Below, piece after piece: positions 7,756-15,686 of a stretch of DNA of 64,000 nt; position 1 is the first letter of the stretch, and each line of letters opens with the position of its first letter. The notes beneath the pieces were generated by a model that was not told the origin of the DNA, did not search any database, and saw nothing but the letters and a program-made list of their open reading frames with translations. The stretch is from NCBI GenBank assembly GCA_017442855.1, contig JAFSPM010000048.1:1-64000 (forward strand). The letters are read 5' to 3'. The DNA is from Bacteroidaceae bacterium. Its GTDB lineage: Bacteria > Bacteroidota > Bacteroidia > Bacteroidales > Bacteroidaceae. Position numbers and translations under genes: made by a program.

Positions 7756-9342
7756 ATGGTACGTAAAATCAGATTAACGCTGGCCACCATCTTCTATGTG
7801 TGCATCACCCTGATGTTTTTGGACTTCACGGGCGTGACGCACACCTATTTCTCATGGTTGGCTAAACTACAGTTCCTGCCTGCCGTGCTGGCACTGAACG
7901 TGGGGATTATTCTATTACTCATCGTCCTGACGCTGCTCTTCGGGCGTATCTATTGCTCGGTCATCTGCCCGATGGGTGTGTTCCAGGACATCATTGCCTG
8001 GCTCGGCAAGAAGGCTCGCCCCAAGAAGGAGCGCAAGATGCCTTACAACTACTCTAAGGCTAAGAGCGCACTCCGCTATTCCGTTCTGGGCGTATTCGTA
8101 TTGGCGATTATCGCAGGTGTAGGCTCATTCGTTGCCTTGCTGGCTCCGTATAGCTCATACGGCCGTATCGCCAGCAACATCTTCCAGCCCATCTACCGCT
8201 TAGGCAACAACGTACTGGCATCCATCGCAGAGAAATACGACAGCTATGCCATCTATGATGTGGATGTGTGGATAAAGAGTCTACCGACATTCATCATCGC
8301 CATCGTTACTTTGGTGATTATCTTCATCCTGGCATGGAGGAACGGACGTACCTATTGCAACACCATCTGCCCGGTGGGAACGGTGTTGGGATTCTTTGCC
8401 CGCTTCTCGTTCTTCCATGTCACCTTCGATGCCGAGAAGTGCAAGAACTGTAGCATGTGCTCTCGCAACTGTAAGGCTTCCTGTATCGACTACAAGACAC
8501 ATACCGTTGACTACAGCCGTTGCGTGACCTGCGGCAACTGCTTGGAGAAATGTAAGTTCGGGGCACTGAGCTATAAGTTCGCCGTACCAAGCATGAAGAC
8601 TGCATTCCCCAAGCCTGTAGTGGTAGAGAAGCCTGCTCCTAAAGCTGCTGGCAAGGCAGAGGCTCCGAAGGCAGAGGAAAAGGCTGAGGTGGCTGACAAG
8701 AGCCTGCGTACTTTCCTCACTATCCTGGGTACTGGTGCCGCTACGGCTGTCATGAAGGGTCAGACCATTCCTGAGGCTACGGATAAGAAGGTGGATGGTG
8801 GCTTGGCAGAGATAGAGGACAAGGTGGCTCCGAAGCGTGCCACGAAGATCGTGCCTCCCGGTGCCAGGGGCTTGAAGAACATGGCTCAGCACTGTACGGG
8901 ATGTCAGCTTTGCGTATCGGCCTGTCCGAATGGCGTGCTGCGACCCAGCACCGACCTGATGACGCTGATGCAACCCGTGTCGAGCTACGAGCGAGGCTAT
9001 TGCCGTCCTGAATGCGTGCGTTGTTCCGAGGTTTGTCCTGCAGGTGCCATCAAGCTGATTGATGTGGCTGAGAAATCGTCTATCCAGATTGGTCATGCTG
9101 TATGGACGCGCGAGTTGTGCGTTCCCATCAAAGACGGTCAGGAGTGCGGCAACTGTGCCCGTCATTGTCCGTCTGGAGCTATCCAGATGGTTCCAATGGA
9201 TGCGAATGACCCAAAGTCAAAGAAGATTCCTGTGGTGAACGAGGAGCTCTGCATCGGTTGCGGCGCTTGCGAGAACCTGTGCCCGTCTCGTCCTATCAGT
9301 GCCATCCACGTAGAAGGTCACGAAGTACACAGAATTATCTAA
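7756..9342 (+). CDS. Membrane polyferredoxin, NapH-NapG-like fusion
   Basis: 528 residues. Four membrane segments occupy about residues 7-240. Two NapH/NosR-type CxxxCP loops, YCSVICPMG and YCNTICPVG, follow the second and fourth. Next come [4Fe-4S] motifs CKNCSMCSRNC and CVTCGNCLEKC. After an Ala/Lys/Glu-rich linker a second hydrophobic stretch (SLRTFLTILGTGAATAVM) resembles a Tat signal without its second Arg, and the C-terminal part has NapG-like motifs CTGCQLCVSACP, CVRCSEVCP, CGNCARHCP and CIGCGACENLCP. The order matches NapH joined to NapG, which pass electrons from quinol to periplasm. I infer it feeds the exported EFR1 and AKR proteins beside it. ATG 7732 is upstream of the -7 box region and less likely. 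Confidence 0.85.
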   Translation: MVRKIRLTLATIFYVCITLMFLDFTGVTHTYFSWLAKLQFLPAVLALNVGIILLLIVLTLLFGRIYCSVICPMGVFQDIIAWLGKKARPKKERKMPYNYSKAKSALRYSVLGVFVLAIIAGVGSFVALLAPYSSYGRIASNIFQPIYRLGNNVLASIAEKYDSYAIYDVDVWIKSLPTFIIAIVTLVIIFILAWRNGRTYCNTICPVGTVLGFFARFSFFHVTFDAEKCKNCSMCSRNCKASCIDYKTHTVDYSRCVTCGNCLEKCKFGALSYKFAVPSMKTAFPKPVVVEKPAPKAAGKAEAPKAEEKAEVADKSLRTFLTILGTGAATAVMKGQTIPEATDKKVDGGLAEIEDKVAPKRATKIVPPGARGLKNMAQHCTGCQLCVSACPNGVLRPSTDLMTLMQPVSSYERGYCRPECVRCSEVCPAGAIKLIDVAEKSSIQIGHAVWTRELCVPIKDGQECGNCARHCPSGAIQMVPMDANDPKSKKIPVVNEELCIGCGACENLCPSRPISAIHVEGHEVHRII

Positions 9343-9355
9343 AAAAAAGAAGGTT

Positions 9356-10780
9356 ATGTCAGAAAACAAGAACAATATAAGCAGGCGCGGCTTCCTGAAA
9401 GCGATGGGAGCAGGCGCAACGGTGGCAGCTGGAGCCGCTTTGGAGAGCTGTGCCAACAGGAAAAACGCTGAGTTTGACCCAGCAGGACACCATACTACGG
9501 AAGTGCCTGTAGGACAGATGACCTATCGTACCAATCCCAAACAGGGTGACAAGGTGTCTTTGTTAGGCTATGGCTGTATGCGCTGGCCTACTCTACCCCA
9601 GCCAGATGCCAATGGCAATATTATTGACCAGGAACAGGTGAATACTTTGGTGGATTATGCCATAGAGCATGGCGTGAACTATTTCGACACGGCACCTGTA
9701 TATGTGCAAGGGCAGTCGGAAAGGGCTACTGCCGAGGCATTGAAAAAATACCCTCGTGATTCATATTTTTTGGCTACCAAGCTATCAAGCCATCGTTTTT
9801 CTGGACAAGGATTACCTACGGAAGAAATGTATAAAAGGTCAATGGACATGTATCGCAATTCGTTCATCAACTTGCAGACAGACTATATTGACTACTACCT
9901 GTTGCATGGTGTGGGCTTTGGTGGTGGTATGCCTTCTGTAGCTGAGCGATTTTTTGACACTGGCATCCTTGACTTTTTAGTGAAGGAGAAAGAAGCAGGC
10001 AAGATTCGCAATTTAGGCTTCTCCTTCCACGGTGACGTGGCAGTATTCGACTATATGTTGCAACTACATGATGAAGGCAGGTATCATTGGGATTTCGTGC
10101 AGATTCAGATGAACTATCAAGACTGGATTGTGGGCATGGGTGCCAGTGTTCCGGCTTCACGCCTTTATGAGTCGCTGGCCCAGCGCAATATTCCTGTGGT
10201 AATCATGGAGCCATTGTTGGGAGGTCGCCTTTCTAATCTGCCTAACCACATCGTGGCCCGCCTAAAGGAACGTAATCCTGAGAATAGCGTGGCATCATGG
10301 GCATTCCGCTTCTGCGGTTCACAGCCTGCCGTATTGAGTTGTCTGAGCGGTATGACTTATATGGAGCATCTGCAAGACAACATCCGCAGTTTTGCACCAT
10401 TGGTAGAACTGACGGATGAGGAGAAGCAGTTCCTTTATGACACGGCTGAGTTGATACACCAGTATCCAACCATTCAATGCAACAGCTGTAACTATTGTAT
10501 GCCTTGCCCATACGGTCTTGACATTCCTTCTGTCTTTGTACATTATAATAAATGTGTGAATGAGGGTAATATTGCGGAAAGTCGTACAGATGAAAACTAC
10601 AAGAAAGCCCGTCAGGCATTTCTCGTGGGCTATGACCGCAGTGTGCCAAAACTCCGTCAGGCAAGTCATTGCACCGGATGCCGCCAGTGCGTGCCTGAAT
10701 GCCCGCAACGCATTAACATCCCAGCTGAGATGCAACGCATAGACAAGTATGTGGAGAGTTTGAAACAGAACACGTTATAA
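9356..10780 (+). CDS. Tat-exported aldo/keto reductase with C-terminal [4Fe-4S] domain
   Basis: 474 residues. A textbook Tat motif SRRGFLK (residues 9-15) precedes a lipobox-like LESC (Cys32). The AKR barrel shows YFDTAP-Y, LATKLS and YLLHG, matching the Asp/Tyr/Lys/His tetrad. The C-terminal 100 residues have two Cys clusters, CNSCNYCMPCP and CTGCRQCVPECP, as in ferredoxin-linked AKRs of anaerobes. It follows the NapH-NapG-like gene by 13 bases, so membrane electrons could reach its Fe-S clusters. A periplasmic AKR needs a source of NADP(H); export with bound cofactor is possible. The substrate is unknown. Confidence 0.85.
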   Translation: MSENKNNISRRGFLKAMGAGATVAAGAALESCANRKNAEFDPAGHHTTEVPVGQMTYRTNPKQGDKVSLLGYGCMRWPTLPQPDANGNIIDQEQVNTLVDYAIEHGVNYFDTAPVYVQGQSERATAEALKKYPRDSYFLATKLSSHRFSGQGLPTEEMYKRSMDMYRNSFINLQTDYIDYYLLHGVGFGGGMPSVAERFFDTGILDFLVKEKEAGKIRNLGFSFHGDVAVFDYMLQLHDEGRYHWDFVQIQMNYQDWIVGMGASVPASRLYESLAQRNIPVVIMEPLLGGRLSNLPNHIVARLKERNPENSVASWAFRFCGSQPAVLSCLSGMTYMEHLQDNIRSFAPLVELTDEEKQFLYDTAELIHQYPTIQCNSCNYCMPCPYGLDIPSVFVHYNKCVNEGNIAESRTDENYKKARQAFLVGYDRSVPKLRQASHCTGCRQCVPECPQRINIPAEMQRIDKYVESLKQNTL

Positions 10781-10796
10781 ACTATGTCTTTGAACA

Positions 10797-10829
10797 AATA
10801 GAGGCAGGGTAATCCCTGCCTCTATTTTT
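10797..10829 (+). terminator. Intrinsic terminator after Fe-S AKR
   Basis: AATAGAGGCAGGG pairs with CCCTGCCTCTATT around a TAAT loop and is followed by TTTTA. Confidence 0.9.
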
Positions 10830-10884
10830 ATGTCCACTTAATAGAAAGAGAAACTAATTATGTAGTTATAATTAAATTTAACTT

Positions 10885-10974
10885 ACAAATTACGAAAATT
10901 CATAGATACGACATTAGTATCATTATGTATCTCGTTCGTAATTTGTTCGTGATTTCGTAAGAAAAGTTACGAAA
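10885..10974. promoter_or_regulatory. Nested inverted and direct repeats of TTACGAA, upstream of DUF6078 gene
   Basis: ACAAATTACGAA (10885-10896) is perfectly inverted at 10935-10946, with an inner pair AGATAC (10904-10909) / GTATCT (10927-10932). A second inverted pair TTTCGTAA (10953-10960) / TTACGAAA (10967-10974) follows. GTTCGTAATTT and GTTCGTGATTT are adjacent 11-base direct repeats (10934-10955). This sits in the 298-base gap 10781-11078, which has no gene. It may be a multi-site operator. Confidence 0.6.
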
Positions 10975-11022
10975 ACAGCAAAAAAAGCTGGCAAAACACT
11001 TGCATTTGGGCATAAAATTTTG

Positions 11023-11030
11023 TATATTTG
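11023..11030 (+). promoter_or_regulatory. -7 box for DUF6078 gene
   Basis: TATATTTG lies 49 bases before the start codon; CTTG at 10999-11002 is 20 bases upstream and is a weak -33 candidate. Confidence 0.55.
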
Positions 11031-11078
11031 TGTGCCTTTTACGAGAGGGCATATTATTAACAAAACCAACAAAAATTC

Positions 11079-11510
11079 ATGTCTGAAAACAACCATTCTG
11101 GCAGACCCAAAGACTATGCGGTCTGCTTCCGAAAGGACTGCCCATTGGCACAGAGCTGCCTCCGTCAGCTAACTGCCGACGAACCTTGTCAAGACGAACG
11201 TTACATACGCCTTGTCAATCCCTACTTAGTGAAAGATGCTACTGAGAGCTGCCCCTTTTACCGGTCGAACAAGAAGGTAAGGGTGGCTTATGGCATCAGC
11301 CGCATCTTTGACAATCTGCCCTACTCTAAGCACGACTATGTCTTCCACAGCGTACAAGGCTGTTTCGGCAAGAGTAGCTATTACCGCGTCTATCACAAGC
11401 AGCGTCCCATCTGGCCCAACGAACAGGAGTATATCCAGCAGGTATTTGCCAGAAACGGCATCACGGAGCCTGTGCAGTTCGAAGAATACCGTGATATCTA
11501 CAACTGGTAA
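11079..11510 (+). CDS. DUF6078 family protein
   Basis: 143 residues, no signal peptide or membrane segment. It has an N-terminal Cys cluster CFRKDCPLAQSC and a later CPFY, which could bind a metal, followed by a basic region with SRIFDNLP and a GCFGKSSYYRVYHKQRPIWP-type block. The pattern matches the uncharacterised DUF6078 family common in Bacteroidales. No function is known to me. It has its own promoter and a large repeat-bearing gap on each side. Confidence 0.7.
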   Translation: MSENNHSGRPKDYAVCFRKDCPLAQSCLRQLTADEPCQDERYIRLVNPYLVKDATESCPFYRSNKKVRVAYGISRIFDNLPYSKHDYVFHSVQGCFGKSSYYRVYHKQRPIWPNEQEYIQQVFARNGITEPVQFEEYRDIYNW

Positions 11511-11517
11511 ATGGTAT

Positions 11518-11737
11518 TTCACTAATGGTTCCACTATCTCCTTTCAGCGCTTGAAATAGCTTGCACGGATGGTTTGTGTATCTGGCAACGACGGTTCGGG
11601 TTAACGGCACCATAGGTGCCTGCCTTTGGAACCAGCAGTTCCAACGTTGAGAACTGACAGTGCAAACGGTGCAGACCGTGAGTTTCAATGGCGCAAACTG
11701 CCAGTTCCACGCTTTAAAACTGGTTGGAACTAAACCT
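11518..11737. repeat. Degenerate 22-bp periodic array of dyads, about ten units
   Basis: Units begin at 11518, 11540, 11562, 11584, 11606, 11628, 11650, 11672, 11694 and 11716, an exact 22-base step. Each has a 15-base interrupted dyad and a 7-base linker. Examples are GGCACCATAGGTGCC, GGAACCAGCAGTTCC and CAAACTGCCAGTTCC. Position 4 is A in nine of ten units, position 5 C in eight, and positions 11-12 GT in eight or nine. Units differ in sequence but keep the AC-N5-GT frame. A 22-base step is not a codon multiple, so coding is not the cause. Confidence 0.75.
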
Positions 11738-11846
11738 ATATTGATAATCAAACTATTAAATAATCTTATAAAGCATACTGTTAAGTTAATAATCATACGT
11801 ACTCATGACGAGACACGCACTCTGACCTTGAGTCTTATTCCTCCTT

Positions 11847-11886
11847 GCAAGCGCAAATCCGATGCTCTCATCGGTTTTGCGCTTGC
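11847..11886. terminator. Long hairpin at the 3' end of dinB
   Basis: GCAAGCGCAAATCCGATG and CATCGGTTTTGCGCTTGC pair over 18 positions with one T:T mismatch around CTCT. It lies 40 bases beyond the dinB stop and may end dinB transcription, although no T-run follows on the minus strand. Confidence 0.5.
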
Positions 11887-11925
11887 TTCGTTCGTCATTT
11901 GCCTTAATATAATAAAAATGTAGGC

Positions 11926-13002
11926 TCACGGCTCAAACTCTAGTTCCAGCTCTACCCAAGATTGCTGCTTCTGAACTGTGGCATTCTTTTGATTTGATAC
12001 TCCCAGGCCCAGCAAACGGATGGGATGTGAATGGAACTCAACGCTCTGCATCAGCTGCTTAGCCAAAGGAAGAATCTCGTCTTTAGTACGGAGGATGTGG
12101 TCAACAGTGATGCTGCGGGTAATCTGCTGAAAGTCCAGGAACTTCACTTTCAACGTCAGTGTGCGCCCTTCGAAGTTGTTCTTCTCGATGCGCCTGACCA
12201 GTTCCAGCACAGTATGATACAGGTGGATAGTGACAGCAGAATTCTCACTGATGTCCGACTCAAACGTCTGCTCACAGCTAACAGACTTGCGCTCCCACTC
12301 AGAGATAACGGGTCGATTGTCTATCCCTCGCGAGAAATCGTAGAACACCTGACCCATCTTACCAAACTCCTGCGTTAGCCGAGTGAGTGACATGTTTCTC
12401 AGATTCAAACCCGTAAAGATACCCATGCGGTGCATCTTTTCAGCCGTCTTCTGACCAACGCCCCAAATTTTCTCCACCTTCAGCTGTGCGATGAAGTCCA
12501 AAGCTCTGTCAGGATGTATCACCATTAGACCATCTGGCTTTCTCCAATCAGATGCTATCTTCGCCAGAAACTTGCAATAGCTCACACCTGCCGATGCTGT
12601 CAGTCCCGTCGTCTCACGGATGCGCTGCTTGATTTCACGGGCAATATCTACACCCAGCTCAATGCCCTTCTTATTATCCGTTACATCGAGGAATGCTTCA
12701 TCAAGCGAGATTGGCTCAATCAAGTCGGTATAGTCGTGGAATATCTCGTGCAACTTAGCTGACACCTCCTTATACCGATGGAAACGCGGCTCCACGATAA
12801 TCAGCCCAGGACAAAGGCGCTTGGCCACCAGAATGGACTGTGCCGAATGTACCCCATACTTTCTGGCCTCGTAGCTGGCTGTCGATACCACGCCACGTTC
12901 AGCATCGTGACCAACCGCAATCGGCTTGCCCCTCAGTTCCGGCTGGTCGCGCTGTTCCACAGCCGCAAAGAACTGGTCCATATCCACGTGGATGACCTTC
13001 AT
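11926..13002 (-). CDS. dinB: DNA polymerase IV (Y family)
   Basis: 358 residues, the usual length. The metal-binding residues are visible: Asp7 in HVDMDQFF and Asp101-Glu102 in SLDEAFLDV. The thumb helix-hairpin-helix (KIWGVGQKTAEKM) and a little-finger domain follow. It does error-prone synthesis past lesions. An EFR1 gene fragment lies 22 bases upstream on the same strand, so its native promoter may be within or beyond that relic. Confidence 0.95.
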   Translation of the reverse strand: MKVIHVDMDQFFAAVEQRDQPELRGKPIAVGHDAERGVVSTASYEARKYGVHSAQSILVAKRLCPGLIIVEPRFHRYKEVSAKLHEIFHDYTDLIEPISLDEAFLDVTDNKKGIELGVDIAREIKQRIRETTGLTASAGVSYCKFLAKIASDWRKPDGLMVIHPDRALDFIAQLKVEKIWGVGQKTAEKMHRMGIFTGLNLRNMSLTRLTQEFGKMGQVFYDFSRGIDNRPVISEWERKSVSCEQTFESDISENSAVTIHLYHTVLELVRRIEKNNFEGRTLTLKVKFLDFQQITRSITVDHILRTKDEILPLAKQLMQSVEFHSHPIRLLGLGVSNQKNATVQKQQSWVELELEFEP

Positions 13003-13024
13003 CGCTTCAGCATATCCTTCTGTT

Positions 13025-13135
13025 TTACGTCAGGATGGTGATACTGCCAACAGGACACATCTTAGCACCTATCGTCTTCGCTATCTTTCGAGCCGTTGCA
13101 AGGCTGTTGCCCGTACCTGAAAAACAGATAATCAT
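13025..13135 (-). pseudogene. Truncated EFR1 flavodoxin N-terminus
   Basis: A 36-codon frame begins MIICFSGTGNSLATARK, the N-terminal strand and FMN loop of cytosolic-type EFR1 proteins, then ends at a TAA after about one flavodoxin strand and helix. The rest of the flavodoxin domain and both Fe-S motifs are absent. It lies 22 bases upstream of dinB on the same strand. It is a relic, or at most a leader peptide for dinB. Confidence 0.8.
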
Positions 13136-13212
13136 ATTACTTTGATATAACAATTTAATTATGCGTTGGCTAAATTACAAAAAATAATCCAATCTCTGCG
13201 TACTTCTTGTTT

Positions 13213-13263
13213 TTTTATGACAGCGTAGAACAACGCCAGCGCACCCGTCGGATAGATGACTGA
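13213..13263 (+). pseudogene. Relic of an aldo/keto reductase C-terminus
   Basis: Sixteen codons read FYDSVEQRQRTRRIDD and stop. This matches YTDVEQRQRTRQIDEL at the end of the minus-strand AKR fragment at 20099-20287. Upstream codons lose similarity. It lies 200 bases before an intact AKR gene, in the 330-base gap 13136-13465. Confidence 0.75.
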
Positions 13264-13310
13264 TAATCGATAAACGACAAAACATGTCGTAAATTGCTTA
13301 TGTTGAAGAG

Positions 13311-13356
13311 CTGCCCTGCAAGTGGAGACCATCCAACTACAGGGCAGTTTGTTTTT
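13311..13356 (+). terminator. Intrinsic terminator upstream of AKR operon
   Basis: CTGCCCTG (13311-13318) pairs with CAGGGCAG (13340-13347) and TTTGTTTTT follows. It insulates the AKR promoter from upstream reads and may have ended the decayed AKR gene. Confidence 0.85.
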
Positions 13357-13365
13357 AGAGAATAA

Positions 13366-13395
13366 CTTCCGCAGAAAGTGAAAAATCTGCGGAAA
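13366..13395. promoter_or_regulatory. Inverted-repeat operator upstream of AKR operon
   Basis: TTCCGCAGA (13367-13375) and TCTGCGGAA (13386-13394) are perfect 9-base arms with the spacer AAGTGAAAAA. The element, the following TTTTTATTTTGTG and its distance to the -33 box are almost identical to 2068-2110. Confidence 0.75.
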
Positions 13396-13402
13396 TTTTT
13401 AT

Positions 13403-13433
13403 TTTGTGGCCTATATGTAATGACATAATTTTG
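13403..13433 (+). promoter_or_regulatory. Promoter of AKR-esterase operon
   Basis: TTTG (13403-13406) and TAATTTTG (13426-13433) with 19 bases between them. Confidence 0.8.
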
Positions 13434-13465
13434 CAACAGAAATAAAAACATTTAAATAAAAAGAT

Positions 13466-14500
13466 ATGAACAAGAAAATGACGAGACGCGAAGCATTGAG
13501 GAACCTCGGAATGTTGGCAGGCGCATTCGCCTTCTCATCCAATGTATTGGCTTGTGCTAATGCACAAAGTAAACAATCTGCAGACAAGACTACTCCGGCA
13601 CCTGTAGGTGCTTTGGCTGCAATTCCTGCCGTACCAGTAGCCACACTAAGCAATGGTGTGAAACTACCACGCTTGGGATTAGGAACATTCCTGCAACCCG
13701 ACAATGATGTTTGCAAGGCATCCTGCCTGGCAGCCTTGAAAGCTGGTTATCGACACATTGACACCGCTCATGCCTATCAAGATGAGGAAGGCGTAGGGCG
13801 AGCAATCAAGGAGAGTGGCATCCCTCGTGAGGAAATCTGCCTGGTAAGCAAGTTGTGGGTATCTGATTATGGTGCTAATGGTAAAACATTGAAGGCTATC
13901 GATGAGATGTTGGGGCGACTGCAAACTGATTATGTTGATGTGCTTTATGTTCATCAGCCAGTAGGCGAAGTGGTGGCAGCTTGGAAGGAAATGGAACAGG
14001 CTTATAAGCAAGGCAAGGTGAAAGCTCTTGGCATCAGTAACTTCGACTATCCTGACCCCGAGTGCGATGCCATCTTTGATGAGATTGTAAAGAACTCAGA
14101 GATCAAGCCCCACATCATGCAAGTAGAGTGCCATCCATACGCACAGCGTTTAGATGTGAAGGCCAAAATTGCGCCATATAACATGCAGTTAGAATGTTGG
14201 TACCCATTGGGTGGTAAATGGAGCAACGGCTTGATTCTCAAAAACGAGACTATCAACAAGATTGCAGCTGCTCGTGGCAAGAGTGCCGCTCAGATTATCT
14301 TGCGCTGGCACATGCAGGAAGGACATAGCGCGATTCCTGGTTCTACCAATCCTGCTCATATCGAGGAGAACATCAATATCTTTGACTTTGAGTTGACAGC
14401 TGATGAGATGGCACAGATTCGTGCCCTCAACAAAGAACAGCGTCTCTACAACGCAACCTATCAGCAAACAAAGGGCTTTGCAAATGGTCCGAGTATGTAA
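13466..14500 (+). CDS. Tat-exported aldo/keto reductase
   Basis: 344 residues. The leader has TRREALR (twin arginine) and the lipobox-like VLAC (Cys30), then an Ala/Pro linker. The AKR tetrad is complete: Asp99 and Tyr104 in HIDTAHAY, Lys129 in SKLW and His163 in YVHQP. The C-terminus has the cofactor-binding AIPGSTNP. It lacks the Fe-S extension seen at 9356. It is first in an operon running through an esterase and sharing its operator with the EFR1 gene at 2162. As with 9356, a periplasmic AKR raises the question of NADP(H) supply. Confidence 0.85.
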   Translation: MNKKMTRREALRNLGMLAGAFAFSSNVLACANAQSKQSADKTTPAPVGALAAIPAVPVATLSNGVKLPRLGLGTFLQPDNDVCKASCLAALKAGYRHIDTAHAYQDEEGVGRAIKESGIPREEICLVSKLWVSDYGANGKTLKAIDEMLGRLQTDYVDVLYVHQPVGEVVAAWKEMEQAYKQGKVKALGISNFDYPDPECDAIFDEIVKNSEIKPHIMQVECHPYAQRLDVKAKIAPYNMQLECWYPLGGKWSNGLILKNETINKIAAARGKSAAQIILRWHMQEGHSAIPGSTNPAHIEENINIFDFELTADEMAQIRALNKEQRLYNATYQQTKGFANGPSM

Positions 14501-14541
14501 TTAACAAGGTAAATATAGGTTGTGATTTTCTGGTTAACTAA

Positions 14542-15576
14542 ATGTATTTTGGGATGATTAAAAACATGCAAAACATGAGGACTACTTTTATGACCATGAT
14601 GATGTTGATGGCATCAACTGTCAGCTGCTCTGCCAATACCGAGCAGGGATATAATGTAATTGGCGATGAGGAATTGGCGCCAAACACATCTTCCGATTTT
14701 GAGATTATGAAGACCAAGGAGGTGCCCTCCTCATTTTTCAACAAGGCTTCAAAACAAGGCACAGTTGAGCTGTTGGAATATACCTCTAAGGATTATACTA
14801 AAGCAAGCAAGCCCACTACCCACAAGCCTGCGTATGTGTATCTGCCATACGGCTATGATGCTAACCAGCAATATAACATCATTTACCTAATACACGGCTG
14901 GGGAGGCAGGGCAGAGCAATATTTCGCTATCGATGACTGGCCACAGATGAAGAACCTGTTTGACAACATGATAGAGCAAGGATTGTGCAAACCGTTCATT
15001 GCCGTTTCTCCCACTTGGGACAAGGACAACCGTTCAAAGGGCTGGGGTGAGTCTTGCCAAGAGGCGGAAGTGTTCTCGCAAGAGTACCTGAACGACCTGA
15101 TCCCTGCAGTTGAGGGTCACTACTCCACTTATGCCAAGACCACTGACTTACAGGGCATTCTCTCCTCTCGCGACCATCGGGCTATTGGAGGTTTCTCTTT
15201 GGGTAGCATTACCACGTGGTTTATCTTCGAGCAGGCATTCCCCTACCAGCGTTACTTCCTGCCAATGAGTGGAGACAACTGGCATGTGGAGATGTTTGGC
15301 GGACAAACCAAGCCTAAAGAGACGGCTGAGTTCTTGGCCTCTTTAGTGAACGCTTCTCCATATAAAGGGGATGGCTTTTATGTATGGTATGCTGTGGGCG
15401 ATGAAGACGTTCGCTTCTATCAAACGCACAACCAGGCATTGGCGATGGCGGCTATCCCAGAGATATTCAATGAGAAAAACTTCTCTTATCACCAGAAGCC
15501 TGGTGGCCACCACGACTTCAACGCCGTCTGGGAGTTCTGTTATCACGCAATTCCCTTCTTCTTTCCAAAGAAATAA
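14542..15576 (+). CDS. Lipoprotein esterase, CE1/esterase-D-like (family 1)
   Basis: Up to 344 residues and nearly the same protein as the one at 3088, with LIHGWGG, nucleophile GFSLGS and a late GGHHDF. The signal ends at a lipobox STVSC. Starts at 14542, 14554, 14566 and 14575 are all in frame; the last gives the most compact signal peptide and may be the true one. It lies 41 bases after the AKR gene, so it is likely in the same operon. In the left cassette its paralog follows an EFR1 gene instead, which shows partners have been shuffled. Confidence 0.83.
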   Translation: MYFGMIKNMQNMRTTFMTMMMLMASTVSCSANTEQGYNVIGDEELAPNTSSDFEIMKTKEVPSSFFNKASKQGTVELLEYTSKDYTKASKPTTHKPAYVYLPYGYDANQQYNIIYLIHGWGGRAEQYFAIDDWPQMKNLFDNMIEQGLCKPFIAVSPTWDKDNRSKGWGESCQEAEVFSQEYLNDLIPAVEGHYSTYAKTTDLQGILSSRDHRAIGGFSLGSITTWFIFEQAFPYQRYFLPMSGDNWHVEMFGGQTKPKETAEFLASLVNASPYKGDGFYVWYAVGDEDVRFYQTHNQALAMAAIPEIFNEKNFSYHQKPGGHHDFNAVWEFCYHAIPFFFPKK

Positions 15577-15581
15577 CCACA

Positions 15582-15648
15582 TTCCGACATTTGTGTAAAA
15601 GTCACCGCCTTTTTTATTTTCAAGGTGTCCTGAATCACGCTAACTTTG
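15582..15648 (+). promoter_or_regulatory. Promoter with degenerate operator for NTF2-like gene
   Basis: The -7 box is TAACTTTG (15641-15648). At the positions expected from 13366, TTCCG, GTG-AAAA, TC--CG and TTTTTTATTTT are retained, while the arms no longer pair and the -33 reads TTTC. Confidence 0.6.
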
Positions 15649-15686
15649 CAAAAGAAAACAATAATAACTAAAAAACAATAAGCATT

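Noticed and set aside
8281-9165. Minus-strand frame of 294 codons
   Set aside because: It lies wholly opposite the NapH-NapG-like gene, whose Cys motifs are unmistakable; no start signal or homology supports the minus frame.
11518-11737. CRISPR array for the 22-bp repeats
   Set aside because: Units are too short, have no constant repeat alternating with unique spacers, and no cas genes are present.
11510-11926. tRNA-like sequence near GGTTCGGG
   Set aside because: No acceptor, anticodon or D-arm pairing can be built around it.
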